This document shows positions 7,186 through 14,756 of a DNA stretch of 16,496 bases, one piece after another. Position 1 is the stretch's first letter. Each line of letters opens with the position of its first letter. Source of the DNA: an uncultured Mesocricetibacter sp. GTDB lineage: Bacteria; Pseudomonadota; Gammaproteobacteria; Enterobacterales; Pasteurellaceae. The stretch is from assembly GCA_905373425.1 (NCBI GenBank), contig CAJPST010000023.1:1-16496 (forward strand), given 5' to 3'. Made by a program: the position numbers and the translations under genes. The notes beneath the pieces are model-generated. The model made no database searches, was not told where the DNA came from, and saw only the letters and a list, made by a program, of their open reading frames with translations.

Positions 7186-7452
7186 TATTGTTTCCTCAGT
7201 TGTTTAAAATAAATTGAGAAGTAATTTTACCCATTTTTATACTGAAAGTCACTTGTTCAAGGCCAAACCAGGGCAAAATTTGATGGTTATCATAAAAATA
7301 CGGTATCTATTATTCCGCTTAGAATATAAAAAAGTTATACTAACGCGTATTCTCAGTTTTTTAAGCCGTTTTTCCCGAAAAATAACGCGCACTAAATCAA
7401 ATTGAGAACACGCCCTAAAAACTCATTTTTTGAATAAGAAAGGATACAAATA

Positions 7453-8469
7453 ATGGCAATTTTAGTAACAGGTGGTGCAGGTTATATTGGTTCGCACACC
7501 GTAGTGGAATTATTGAATGCAGGTAAAGATGTCGTCGTATTGGACAATTTATGCAATTCTTCGCCTAAATCCTTAGAGCGGGTAAGCCAAATTACAGGAA
7601 AATCGACCAAATTCTACTTGGGTGATGTGTTAGACACGGCATTATTGCAAAAAATCTTTGCTGAAAACAAAATCGAATCGGTAATTCACTTCGCAGGATT
7701 AAAAGCTGTGGGCGAAAGCGTGCAAAAACCTGCCGAGTACTATCAAACTAATGTGATGGGTTCTTTAGTTTTAGTACAGGAAATGCGCAAAGCAGGCGTA
7801 TGGAATTTTGTATTCAGTTCCACCGCAACTGTTTATGGCGAACCTGAAACTGTGCCGGTTACAGAAAAAAGCAAAGTTGGCGGTACAAACAGTCCGTATG
7901 CCACCTCTAAATTAATGGTTGAACAAATGTTGACCGATATTGTGAAGGCAGATCCACGTTTCAGCATGATTATTTTGCGTTATTTCAATCCTGTGGGCGC
8001 GCATGAAAGCGGTTTAATCGGCGAAGATCCGAATGGAATTCCAAATAATTTAATGCCGTATATCAGCCAAGTGGCTATTGGTAAACTAAAAGAGCTTTCC
8101 ATTTTTGGCAACGATTACGAAACTCATGACGGCACAGGTGTGCGCGATTATATTCATGTGGTCGATCTGGCAATCGGGCATTTGAAAGCCTTAGCTCGCC
8201 ATGAGAATGATACGGGATTGCACATTTATAATTTAGGTACCGGTATCGGCTATTCGGTAATGGATATGGTAAAAGCGTTTGAAAAAGCCAACAACATCAC
8301 TTTGCCGCATAAGTTTGTTGCACGTCGCCCGGGAGATATCGCTTCTTATTACTCTGACCCAAGCCTTGCAGCACAGGAATTAGGTTGGAAGGCAGAGCGC
8401 GGTCTGGAAGCTATGATGAAAGATACCTGGAACTGGCAGAAAAAAAATCCGCAAGGCTATAAAGACTAG
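7453..8469 (+). CDS. galE: UDP-glucose 4-epimerase
   Basis: A 338-residue short-chain dehydrogenase/reductase-type epimerase that interconverts UDP-glucose and UDP-galactose with bound NAD, feeding the Leloir pathway and, in Pasteurellaceae, galactose for lipooligosaccharide. The NAD-binding GGAGYIGSHT is at 7-16, the catalytic SST at 122-124, and the YxxxK pair is Tyr149/Lys153 in SPYATSK. The RYFNPVGAHESG and ARRPGDIASYYSD stretches are typical of GalE. Length equals the E. coli enzyme. The ATG has AAGGA (7440-7443 region) eight bases upstream. The 267-base gap before it holds only a loose TATACT (7336-7341) as a possible -10 box. A strong terminator follows, so galE is probably transcribed without ampG. 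No other gal genes are nearby. Confidence 0.98.
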   Translation: MAILVTGGAGYIGSHTVVELLNAGKDVVVLDNLCNSSPKSLERVSQITGKSTKFYLGDVLDTALLQKIFAENKIESVIHFAGLKAVGESVQKPAEYYQTNVMGSLVLVQEMRKAGVWNFVFSSTATVYGEPETVPVTEKSKVGGTNSPYATSKLMVEQMLTDIVKADPRFSMIILRYFNPVGAHESGLIGEDPNGIPNNLMPYISQVAIGKLKELSIFGNDYETHDGTGVRDYIHVVDLAIGHLKALARHENDTGLHIYNLGTGIGYSVMDMVKAFEKANNITLPHKFVARRPGDIASYYSDPSLAAQELGWKAERGLEAMMKDTWNWQKKNPQGYKD

Positions 8470-8479
8470 TTCTAAACAA

Positions 8480-8488
8480 AAGTGCGGT
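8480..8488 (+). repeat. DNA uptake signal sequence
   Basis: Perfect AAGTGCGGT with the AT-rich tail AAGTTTTTAG, ten bases after the galE stop codon. Confidence 0.88.
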
Positions 8489-8513
8489 AAGTTTTTAGCG
8501 TATTTTTTATTTT

Positions 8514-8551
8514 GCGGTACGCGCCCTGAAAAGCGCGTGCCTTTGTTTTTT
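8514..8551 (+). terminator. Strong rho-independent terminator after galE
   Basis: Nine-base stem GGTACGCGC (8516-8524) with GCGCGTGCC (8533-8541), one G-T pair, an eight-base loop, then TTTGTTTTTT. Confidence 0.9.
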
Positions 8552-8573
8552 ATTATATGGAAAATCGTGCATT

Positions 8574-9854
8574 ATGCCGAATCAACCTCTGATTGCCCAG
8601 ATATTTAGCCGTAATATGTTAATTTGCATATTTACGGGCTTTAGCTCCGGTTTGCCGTTGTATGTATTAATCCAACTTGTTCCCGCTTGGCTCACCTCAA
8701 ATCAGGTAGATATCAAAACAATCGGTTTTTTTACTTTAACCAGTTTTCCCTACACTTGGAAATTTCTAATCGCCCCCCTACTTGACCGCTACTATCCAAA
8801 TTTTCTTGGCCGGCGGCGCAGCTGGATGTTTCTAACCCAAATTACCCTGTTTGGCTCCATTATTCTATTAGGCCTATTCAACCCGGCGCAAAACATTCAA
8901 ACAGTCGCCATAATTGCGACAGCCATCGCAATATTTTCAGCAGTGCAAGATATAGTTATTGATGCCTACCGCCGTGAAATTCTACCCGATAGCGAGCTAG
9001 GTTTAGGTAACTCTATTCATGTCAACGCCTATCGCATAGCCGGTTTAATTCCGGGCGGAATTTCTTTAGTTTTAGCTGACAGTTTCACTTGGGAAATCGT
9101 ATTTATTTTTACCGCACTTTTCATGCTTCCCGGGTTATTTCTATCCTTATTTTTAAGTCGAGAGCCTAACGTTCCCGAAATCGACCGCTCCGTACCGTTC
9201 TACCAAACCTTTAGTTTACCATTTAAAGAATTCTTCTCCCGTAAAGGAATAGCCGCCGGTATAGGCTTAATTCTGTTTATTTTTCTATATAAATTCGGTG
9301 ATTCTCTCGCCACCTCATTACAAACCAAATTTATTCTGGATATGGGATTTAGTAATTCGGACATCGGTACCGTAGTAAAAATTAATTCACTATGGGCATC
9401 CATTGTTTCCGGCATTTGCGGAGGAATTTTGATGCTTAAGTTAGGCATCAACCGTTCATTATGGCTTTTCGGTTTTGTACAGTTTATTACTATTTTGGGC
9501 TTTGTATGGATGGCAGGCTACGGAAAATTTGAAACTATCGGAACTTACGAACGTTTTGTTCTGACAACGGTAATTATTGGAGAATATATTGGCGTTGGCC
9601 TTGGAACGGCAGCATTTGTTGCGTTTATGGCAAGGGAAACTAACCCTCTCTACACGGCAACCCAACTGGCGATTTTTACCAGCCTTTCCGCCATTCCAAG
9701 CAAATTGATTGGCGCATATTCGGGAGTATTTGTCAGTCACTATGGTTATTACACCTTCTTTTGGCTGTGTTTTATTCTTGCTATCCCGGGAATGATTTGT
9801 CTATTCTGGGTTGCTCCGTGGAATAATAAAGCGCAAGATGAAAAAATAACATAA
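8574..9854 (+). CDS. ampG: Muropeptide permease AmpG (MFS family)
   Basis: A 426-residue membrane protein of the major facilitator family resembling AmpG, which imports GlcNAc-anhydroMurNAc muropeptides from the periplasm for cell-wall recycling. Family landmarks are FTGFSSGLPLYVL at about 17-29, FPYTWKFLIAPLLDRY at about 58-73, the inter-helix RRRSW, and AVQDIVIDAYRREIL near 124-138. About twelve membrane segments are visible; E. coli AmpG is longer (491 residues, 14 predicted segments), so this is the short form. The ATG has only a weak GGAAAA about 12 bases upstream. It lies between galE and adk. No ampC beta-lactamase or ampR is in the window, so the role here is recycling rather than visible resistance control. 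Confidence 0.88.
   Translation: MPNQPLIAQIFSRNMLICIFTGFSSGLPLYVLIQLVPAWLTSNQVDIKTIGFFTLTSFPYTWKFLIAPLLDRYYPNFLGRRRSWMFLTQITLFGSIILLGLFNPAQNIQTVAIIATAIAIFSAVQDIVIDAYRREILPDSELGLGNSIHVNAYRIAGLIPGGISLVLADSFTWEIVFIFTALFMLPGLFLSLFLSREPNVPEIDRSVPFYQTFSLPFKEFFSRKGIAAGIGLILFIFLYKFGDSLATSLQTKFILDMGFSNSDIGTVVKINSLWASIVSGICGGILMLKLGINRSLWLFGFVQFITILGFVWMAGYGKFETIGTYERFVLTTVIIGEYIGVGLGTAAFVAFMARETNPLYTATQLAIFTSLSAIPSKLIGAYSGVFVSHYGYYTFFWLCFILAIPGMICLFWVAPWNNKAQDEKIT
9111..9119 (-). repeat. DNA uptake signal sequence
   Basis: Perfect ACCGCACTT inside ampG, encoding Thr-Ala-Leu within a membrane segment. Confidence 0.85.
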
Positions 9855-9892
9855 ACTGACTTTTAAATATTTCAATATAAGTCTTGAGTTTA

Positions 9893-9908
9893 TACCGCAA
9901 GCGCGGTA
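9893..9908. other. Short hairpin upstream of adk
   Basis: TACCGC and GCGGTA flank an AAGC loop. No T-run follows, so it is a poor terminator for ampG. It lies in the spacer of a loose TTGAGT, 17 bases, TAATGT arrangement, so a role in adk expression is possible but unproven. Confidence 0.3.
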
Positions 9909-9947
9909 ATGTAATCAGGTTTATCTTCTTAATTTAATGAGGTTAAT

Positions 9948-10592
9948 ATGAAAATTATTCTTTTAGGCGCTCCGGGAGCAGGAAAAGGCACTCAGGCTCA
10001 ATTTATTATGAATAAATTCGGTATTCCGCAAATTTCCACCGGCGATATGCTGCGTGCAGCAATTAAAGCAGAAACCGATTTGGGCAAACAGGCTAAAACG
10101 CTAATGGATGAAGGCAAATTAGTACCTGATGATTTAATTATTGCGTTGGTACAAGAGCGTGTTTCACAACCGGATTGTGCCAAAGGTTTCCTGTTAGACG
10201 GCTTCCCACGCACTATTCCTCAAGCGGACGCATTAAAAACTGCCGGCATTCACATTGATTATGTATTGGAATTCGACGTACCGGACGAAATCATTGTCGA
10301 GCGTATGAGCGGCCGTCGCGTACATTTGGCTTCAGGCCGCACCTATCATGTAGTCTATAACCCGCCGAAAGTGGAAGGCAAAGATGATATAACCGGTGAA
10401 GACCTCGTTATTCGCCCTGACGACAAAAAGGAAACAGTGTTGGAGCGTCTCAAGGTATATCACTCCACGACCCAACCTCTGGTTGATTATTACCAAGCGG
10501 AAGCCAAAGCAGGAAACACAAGATACTTCTGTTTGGACGGCACACAAAAAGTTGAAACGATCAGTCGTGAATTGAATAGTATCTTGGCTTAA
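9948..10592 (+). CDS. adk: Adenylate kinase
   Basis: A 214-residue enzyme, the same length as E. coli Adk, catalysing ATP + AMP to 2 ADP in the cytoplasm; it is essential for adenine nucleotide balance. The P-loop GAPGAGKGTQ is at 7-16, the AMP-binding STGDMLRAA at about 30-38, and LLDGFPRT at about 82-89 with the conserved Arg. The LID begins at GRRVH and contains YHVVYNPPKVEGKDD; it lacks the four cysteines of zinc-type LIDs. A TGAGG (9938-9942) stands five bases before the ATG. The gene follows ampG by 93 bases. Downstream lies an unusually structured gap that includes a paired-uptake-signal terminator. Confidence 0.98.
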   Translation: MKIILLGAPGAGKGTQAQFIMNKFGIPQISTGDMLRAAIKAETDLGKQAKTLMDEGKLVPDDLIIALVQERVSQPDCAKGFLLDGFPRTIPQADALKTAGIHIDYVLEFDVPDEIIVERMSGRRVHLASGRTYHVVYNPPKVEGKDDITGEDLVIRPDDKKETVLERLKVYHSTTQPLVDYYQAEAKAGNTRYFCLDGTQKVETISRELNSILA

Positions 10593-10613
10593 TTCTAAAT
10601 AATGCTGACACAT

Positions 10614-10729
10614 TAAATAACATCTGTGTAGCAGCGCGATATAAAAAGTGCGGTGAATTTTCGGGACGTTTTATAAAACTACCAAAAAATCTACCGCACT
10701 TTTATTTGCCAAATTGCAGATGTTATTTA
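10614..10729. repeat. Nested inverted repeats downstream of adk
   Basis: A perfect 13-bp inverted repeat, TAAATAACATCTG (10614-10626) and CAGATGTTATTTA (10717-10729), encloses the inverted uptake-signal pair and, inside that, the palindrome GTTTTATAAAAC (10668-10679). The result is a concentric structure of about 116 bp. No flanking target duplication is evident. Confidence 0.75.
10643..10704. terminator. Inverted uptake-signal pair acting as adk terminator
   Basis: AAAAGTGCGGT (perfect 9-mer at 10646-10654) pairs with ACCGCACTTTT (perfect 9-mer at 10693-10701), with TTTTATTT closing the plus side. Paired uptake signals serving as terminators are well known in Pasteurellaceae. It faces adk on one side and the DUF533-like gene on the other. 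Confidence 0.75.
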
Positions 10730-10801
10730 TCTACCTGACTTGCCAGATTGCTACTCAACTATATCGCTATATCATCGCTACACCGATACTCTCCGAATAG
10801 C

Positions 10802-10825
10802 AAAAAAGCGGTATTTTACTACCGC
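10802..10825 (-). terminator. Rho-independent terminator after the DUF533-like gene
   Basis: On the minus strand, GCGGTA pairs with TACCGC around a six-base loop and is followed by six T (plus 10802-10807). Confidence 0.75.
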
Positions 10826-10851
10826 CTTCAGCTGATAAGATTGGGCAAAAA

Positions 10852-11496
10852 TCAGAAGCCTGCTTGTTTTTCTAGCTGTTCAACTAATTTATCGTCTAAA
10901 TTTAACGCTTGTGCCAGTTGAGATAAAAATACGATTTCTTTCCGAGACAGCTCTGCACCACAAACCATACGTGCCGCTAAGTAAACCTCGGAAGCTAAGG
11001 CAGGATTATTGCCTACTTGCTGTGCGATAACTTCAACACTTGCAGGTTGTGCCATTTCATCAATGATCCATTGTTGGATTTCAGGAGTACTGCCCCCCTC
11101 ACTTAAAATAGCCTGTCTTTCTTGCTCATCAATTACCCCGTCGCAAGCTGCAATCGCAATCATCGTACGCAAAATCACATTGCTGGTTTGCTCGGCAACC
11201 TGTTCGCTCTTATGGCTAAATGCACCTTCTATCAGATCTGAAACCGATACGTTACCATTATTTTTTTGGTAATTCTGATAGGCCTGATAAGCAAGGCTAC
11301 CCAGCGCAGCAAGGGAGCCTACTTTGGCAAGGCTAGAACCGCCCCCTCTGCCAAGTAACATTGAAAGCACACCTACAGCGGCTGCACCTCCGCCAACTTT
11401 AGTGATCGTATCCGGCATATTATCCGATTTACTGATTTGCTCTCCGGCTTGTTTAACCGACCCTAAAACTTGATTTAACAGATTATTAAAATTCAT
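10852..11496 (-). CDS. DUF533 / TerB-like protein (YebE type)
   Basis: A 214-residue protein resembling E. coli YebE (DUF533), an inner-membrane-associated protein of unknown function. The N-terminal 30 residues are polar (MNFNNLLNQVLGSVKQAGEQ). A Gly/Ala/Leu-rich hydrophobic region follows at about 34-70 (VGGGAAAVGVLSMLLGRGGG), then a hydrophilic QNYQKNN linker. The C-terminal half is an all-helical TerB-like domain, with VILRTMIAIAACDGVIDEQE at about 105-124, the acidic D.GVID.QE motif of the fold and a closing KLVEQLEKQAGF. AAGGAG lies a few bases before the ATG. A good promoter candidate lies at 11529-11557. It has its own terminator and looks monocistronic. In E. coli yebE responds to envelope stress; no paired CpxR box is visible here. 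Confidence 0.85.
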   Translation of the reverse strand: MNFNNLLNQVLGSVKQAGEQISKSDNMPDTITKVGGGAAAVGVLSMLLGRGGGSSLAKVGSLAALGSLAYQAYQNYQKNNGNVSVSDLIEGAFSHKSEQVAEQTSNVILRTMIAIAACDGVIDEQERQAILSEGGSTPEIQQWIIDEMAQPASVEVIAQQVGNNPALASEVYLAARMVCGAELSRKEIVFLSQLAQALNLDDKLVEQLEKQAGF

Positions 11497-11528
11497 TTTT
11501 TCTCCTTCTGATTAAGCTGTTTTAATAT

Positions 11529-11557
11529 TTAATATATAGCCTCTTTACATTAGTCAA
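11529..11557 (-). promoter_or_regulatory. Candidate sigma-70 promoter of the DUF533-like gene
   Basis: On the minus strand, TTGACT (plus 11552-11557), a 17-base spacer and TATTAA (plus 11529-11534), in an AT-rich stretch about 35 bases before the ATG. TATATT at a 15-base spacer is an alternative -10. Confidence 0.5.
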
Positions 11558-11570
11558 CATTTTTAACTAA

Positions 11571-11579
11571 AAGTGCGGT
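11571..11579 (+). repeat. DNA uptake signal sequence
   Basis: Perfect AAGTGCGGT with the AT tail CATTTTATGGCTTATTTTATA, between the mtnN stop and the DUF533-like promoter. No inverted partner nearby. Confidence 0.9.
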
Positions 11580-11595
11580 CATTTTATGGCTTATT

Positions 11596-12285
11596 TTATA
11601 ATTCGTTTAACATGCCAATAACCATTTGCGAGGATTGTTTTGCCGCAATCGGTAAAAATTCATCAAAGGAAATCGACGCCTCACCGTCCCCTGCATCAGA
11701 AATTGCCCGTACTACTACAAACGGAATATTAAAACTGTGGCAAACCTGTGCGATTGCTGCTGCTTCCATTTCTACCGCCGTAACATCCGGGAAATCTGCT
11801 TTAATTTGCGCCAATCGTTCACCGCCGGCAATAAAACTATCGCCAGAACAAATCAAACCGCGTTTCACATTATGCCCTTGTTCCCGTGCAATTTTTTCCG
11901 CAAGTGCGGCCAGTTTTTGGTCTGAAATAAAAGCTGGCGGACAAGCCGGCAGCTGCCCTTTAGCATAGCCGAATGCCGTCACATCCACATCGTGATAGCA
12001 AGTTTCGGTGGAAATAACAATATCTCCGACATGCAATCCCGAAGCCACACCGCCGGCAGAGCCCGTATTAATCACAACATCGGGTTTAGTCAATTGTAGC
12101 AAGGCTGTCGTACCTACTGCCGCGGCAACTTTGCCTATTCCTGATTGCAATAATGCAACAGATTTATCGTTAATTTTGCCTTCAAAAATCGTGCAACTCG
12201 CAATTTGTGTAACCGTTTTGTCAGTCATTAAATCGACTAAAATTTCCACTTCTTGCGCCATCGCGCCTACTATTCCTATTTTCAT
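11596..12285 (-). CDS. mtnN: 5'-methylthioadenosine/S-adenosylhomocysteine nucleosidase
   Basis: A 229-residue enzyme (Pfs/MtnN; E. coli 232) that hydrolyses methylthioadenosine and S-adenosylhomocysteine to adenine plus the thioribose sugars, removing inhibitors of methylation and supplying the autoinducer-2 precursor if luxS is present. The catalytic Glu12 (GAMAQEVE), Glu174 in VEMEAAAIA and Asp197 in VVRAISD all fall at the same residue numbers as in E. coli. NTGSAGG (73-79) and YHDVDVTAFGY (97-107) are also conserved. Its ATG overlaps the stop of the DsbA-like gene in an ATGA (12282-12285), so translation is probably coupled. It is the last gene of the dsbC-recJ-DsbA-like-mtnN unit. No clear hairpin terminator was seen after it. 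Confidence 0.98.
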   Translation of the reverse strand: MKIGIVGAMAQEVEILVDLMTDKTVTQIASCTIFEGKINDKSVALLQSGIGKVAAAVGTTALLQLTKPDVVINTGSAGGVASGLHVGDIVISTETCYHDVDVTAFGYAKGQLPACPPAFISDQKLAALAEKIAREQGHNVKRGLICSGDSFIAGGERLAQIKADFPDVTAVEMEAAAIAQVCHSFNIPFVVVRAISDAGDGEASISFDEFLPIAAKQSSQMVIGMLNEL

Positions 12286-12968
12286 TGCAATTCCTTATTT
12301 TCTCTTTCGTTACTTAATTTATGTACTAAAAAATCCAGTACCGCAAAGGTATAATCATCGTTATACAACGTGCTGTTGGTTAATACATATTTTCCTTCGA
12401 TGACTACGAAAGGATAGGTAAAAACACCATAATTCTCCGTACGATAAACCGCTTCACTGAATTTTTTCTTGATTTCGTCGGAGCGATAAATTAGATCAAA
12501 ACGCTCAGTATCAACATTCTGTTCCGCCAACCATTTCAACAAGTTTTCATATTTAGCCAGTTCTTTGTAACGTACCGCATCGCTTGTTTCAAATAATAGA
12601 GAATCTGACACATCCGGCTGATTCATTTCTTGCAAAGTATAGTATACCTGAGCTGAGAAAGGGGTTTCTTTGGTAGCTACGGGATATTCTTCCACCACAA
12701 CATTATTAGAATTAATTTGACCGTATATCTCTAAAATGTCCTGTGTATTAACACAAACCCTGCAATCATAGTCAAAAAATGATTGAATTAATATGCGATC
12801 ATCAGCACGCTCAACTTTAATTGGCGATCTATAGGAAAAGTAGTCCCGTCCATCTTGAAATTCCGATTTTGAAGAAATCTCATTTATTGCCACATTATGT
12901 TGAGCATATGCGACTTGTAGCATTATTTGTAATGCCACAAATACCAACAGACCACGCCAAAAGTTCAT
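12282..12968 (-). CDS. DsbA-like periplasmic thioredoxin-fold protein with CRVC active site
   Basis: A 228-residue exported protein. Residues 1-22 form a signal peptide (MNFWRGLLVFVALQ..., cleavage after A-Y-A). The mature part has the DsbA layout: a strand and redox motif SFFDYDCRVC (Cys69, Cys72), a helical insertion, then FTYPFVVIEGKYVL, in which Pro186 fits the cis-proline beside the active site. The CxxC dipeptide is Arg-Val, not the Pro-His of DsbA, so redox potential and partner may differ. Those two are the only cysteines. It starts five bases after recJ and overlaps mtnN by four, with only a distant GGGAG upstream, so translation is probably coupled to recJ. I know of no established function; it may be a specialised oxidase or a substrate-specific partner of DsbC. 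Confidence 0.82.
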   Translation of the reverse strand: MNFWRGLLVFVALQIMLQVAYAQHNVAINEISSKSEFQDGRDYFSYRSPIKVERADDRILIQSFFDYDCRVCVNTQDILEIYGQINSNNVVVEEYPVATKETPFSAQVYYTLQEMNQPDVSDSLLFETSDAVRYKELAKYENLLKWLAEQNVDTERFDLIYRSDEIKKKFSEAVYRTENYGVFTYPFVVIEGKYVLTNSTLYNDDYTFAVLDFLVHKLSNERENKELQ

Positions 12969-12973
12969 TGTAT

Positions 12974-14701
12974 TTAACTGTGACTCCCTAAAGGTTCAAT
13001 ATAATCAACCAACAACTGTAAATCTCGATTACCACGAAACTCATTAATAGCTAATTTATATGCTAATTTTGCCGTTTTAACAGATAAATCAGGATAATAA
13101 CGGGTATCTACATTAAATGCTATCGCATCCATAAGTGGACCACCCTCATTTGGCTCCACCAACATTTTCAAATGTTTTTCACCGACTAAACGTTGTTGTA
13201 ATATTTTAAACTCGCCGTCAAACAGAGGTTCGGGAAACCCCGGCCCCCAAGGTCCGGCTTGTTGTATCGCTTCTGCAGTTTGTAAAATCATTAAACGAGA
13301 AGGTAACTCCCCATCCGTCCAAACTTTACCTTGTAATTCCCCCGTGTCCACCCACTCATTAATCACTTGATTAAATGCTTGGCGAAAACTGTCAAATTCT
13401 TCCTCGCGAATACTTAGCCCCGCAGCCATTGCATGCCCGCCGAACTTCAGAATCATTGAAGGATAATACAAATGGATTCGTTCCAATACATCACGCATAT
13501 GTATCCCTTCAACGGAACGCGCCGAACCTTTCAAAACGCCCTCTTGCTCTAAAGCAAAAGCGACTACCGGACGATGAAACTGATCTTTTATACGCGAGGC
13601 TAAGATTCCCAATACCCCTTGATGCCAATCAGGCTGATATAAGGCGATACCGGAAGGCAAATCGTGCTGAAGTGCGGTCACTTTTTGGCAAATTTCTAAC
13701 GCCTCCAGCTTCATTCCCTGTTCAATTTCTTTACGTGTTTGATTTAAACCATCCAGTTCTAATGCTAAAGCACGCGCACTTGCCATATCTTGTGCTAACA
13801 ATAACTCCACTCCCAGCGACATATTATCCAAACGTCCAGCCGCATTCAAGCGGGGAGCAATGGAGAAACCGAGATCACTTGCGACAAGTTTACTTAGATC
13901 TTTATTTGCCACTTCCGCCAAAGCTCGGATACCGCAACAACAACGCGAGGCTTTAATCCGCATTAAGCCTTGATAAACTAAAATACGATTATTCTGATCA
14001 AACGGAACAACATCGGCAACCGTTCCTAAAGCAACTAAGTCCAATAATTCCGTAAAGTTCGGCTGGGATTGCACATCGAAAATTCCTAGTACGCGCATTT
14101 TTGCCCGTAACGCCAGCATTAAATAGAAAGCGACCCCGACTCCCGCCAAAGATTTTGACGGAAAACCACAATGCGCTAAATTGGGGTTCACAATTGCATC
14201 CGCATTCGGCAAGATTTCAGGGGGCAAATGGTGATCAGTAATCAACACCTTCACCCCATTTTGCTTGAGAAAATCAACTCCTTCGGAGGAAGATACACCG
14301 TTATCCACGGTAATCAGCAATTGAACGTTTTTTTTCAGTGCCAATTCCGCCACCGCAACGCTCAAGCCATAACCTTGTTCAAAACGGTTCGGTACCAAAT
14401 AATCCACATCCGTAAAACCAAGTTGGCGTAAGGCTGATACTGCTAATGCAGTGCTGGTTGCACCATCCGCATCAAAATCACCAACAATCACGATTTTTCC
14501 CTGAGATGGGTAAAAATCAAGCAATAAATCGACCGCACTTTCAATGCCACTGAGTAAATCAGGTGGAAACATGGCTCCTAACGTACGGTCTAATTGTTGA
14601 GCGTTTTGAATATGACGGGCGCGATACAAACGATCAAGCAACGGATCGGTACAAACCGGTTCGCCTTGAGGGATAATACGACGAAGGATAAGTTTATTCA
14701 C
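12974..14701 (-). CDS. recJ: Single-stranded-DNA-specific 5'-3' exonuclease RecJ
   Basis: A 575-residue DHH-family exonuclease (E. coli 577) that resects single-stranded DNA 5' to 3' in RecF-pathway recombination, mismatch repair and base-excision repair. The metal-binding motifs are all present: GDFDADG (74-80), TVDNGVSS (131-138), the DHH at 156-158, VNPN (171-174), LGTVADVVP (225-233) and RLNAAGRLDN (284-293). The DHHA1 part shows GSARSVEGIH (392-401) and GGHAMAAG (421-428), and an OB-fold tail follows. The start is GTG; the nearby ATG is out of frame and stops after four codons. Three cysteines in a row occur at 254-256. It follows dsbC by 55 bases with a hairpin between, so readthrough or a second start may set its level. 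Confidence 0.98.
   Translation of the reverse strand: MNKLILRRIIPQGEPVCTDPLLDRLYRARHIQNAQQLDRTLGAMFPPDLLSGIESAVDLLLDFYPSQGKIVIVGDFDADGATSTALAVSALRQLGFTDVDYLVPNRFEQGYGLSVAVAELALKKNVQLLITVDNGVSSSEGVDFLKQNGVKVLITDHHLPPEILPNADAIVNPNLAHCGFPSKSLAGVGVAFYLMLALRAKMRVLGIFDVQSQPNFTELLDLVALGTVADVVPFDQNNRILVYQGLMRIKASRCCCGIRALAEVANKDLSKLVASDLGFSIAPRLNAAGRLDNMSLGVELLLAQDMASARALALELDGLNQTRKEIEQGMKLEALEICQKVTALQHDLPSGIALYQPDWHQGVLGILASRIKDQFHRPVVAFALEQEGVLKGSARSVEGIHMRDVLERIHLYYPSMILKFGGHAMAAGLSIREEEFDSFRQAFNQVINEWVDTGELQGKVWTDGELPSRLMILQTAEAIQQAGPWGPGFPEPLFDGEFKILQQRLVGEKHLKMLVEPNEGGPLMDAIAFNVDTRYYPDLSVKTAKLAYKLAINEFRGNRDLQLLVDYIEPLGSHS
13670..13678 (+). repeat. DNA uptake signal sequence
   Basis: Perfect AAGTGCGGT inside recJ, encoding Thr-Ala-Leu on the minus strand near residues 342-344. 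Confidence 0.85.
14532..14540 (-). repeat. DNA uptake signal sequence
   Basis: Perfect ACCGCACTT on the plus strand inside recJ; in the coding direction it spells Glu-Ser-Ala-Val just before motif I. Confidence 0.85.
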
Positions 14702-14715
14702 GTTGCATTACTTCA

Positions 14716-14747
14716 CTAAATAAAAATTGGCTACCCCATAGGGTAGC
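14716..14747 (-). terminator. Hairpin between dsbC and recJ
   Basis: Seven-base stem GCTACCC (14730-14736) with GGGTAGC (14741-14747). On the minus strand it is followed by CAATTTTTATTT. It resembles an intrinsic terminator placed just before recJ, so it probably ends part of the dsbC transcripts. Confidence 0.65.
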
Positions 14748-14756
14748 TATTTATTG

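Noticed and set aside
7214..7405. 63-codon plus-strand frame in the DUF805/galE gap
   Set aside because: TTG start, no ribosome-binding site, composition like intergenic AT-rich DNA, and no recognisable protein features.
10614..10729. Miniature inverted-repeat transposable element
   Set aside because: The terminal repeats are only 13 bp and no target-site duplication flanks them; no second copy is visible in the window. Kept as a structural finding only.
13375..13956. 193-codon plus-strand frame opposite recJ
   Set aside because: It lies wholly within recJ, whose motifs are complete; the protein looks like a shadow translation with no domain.
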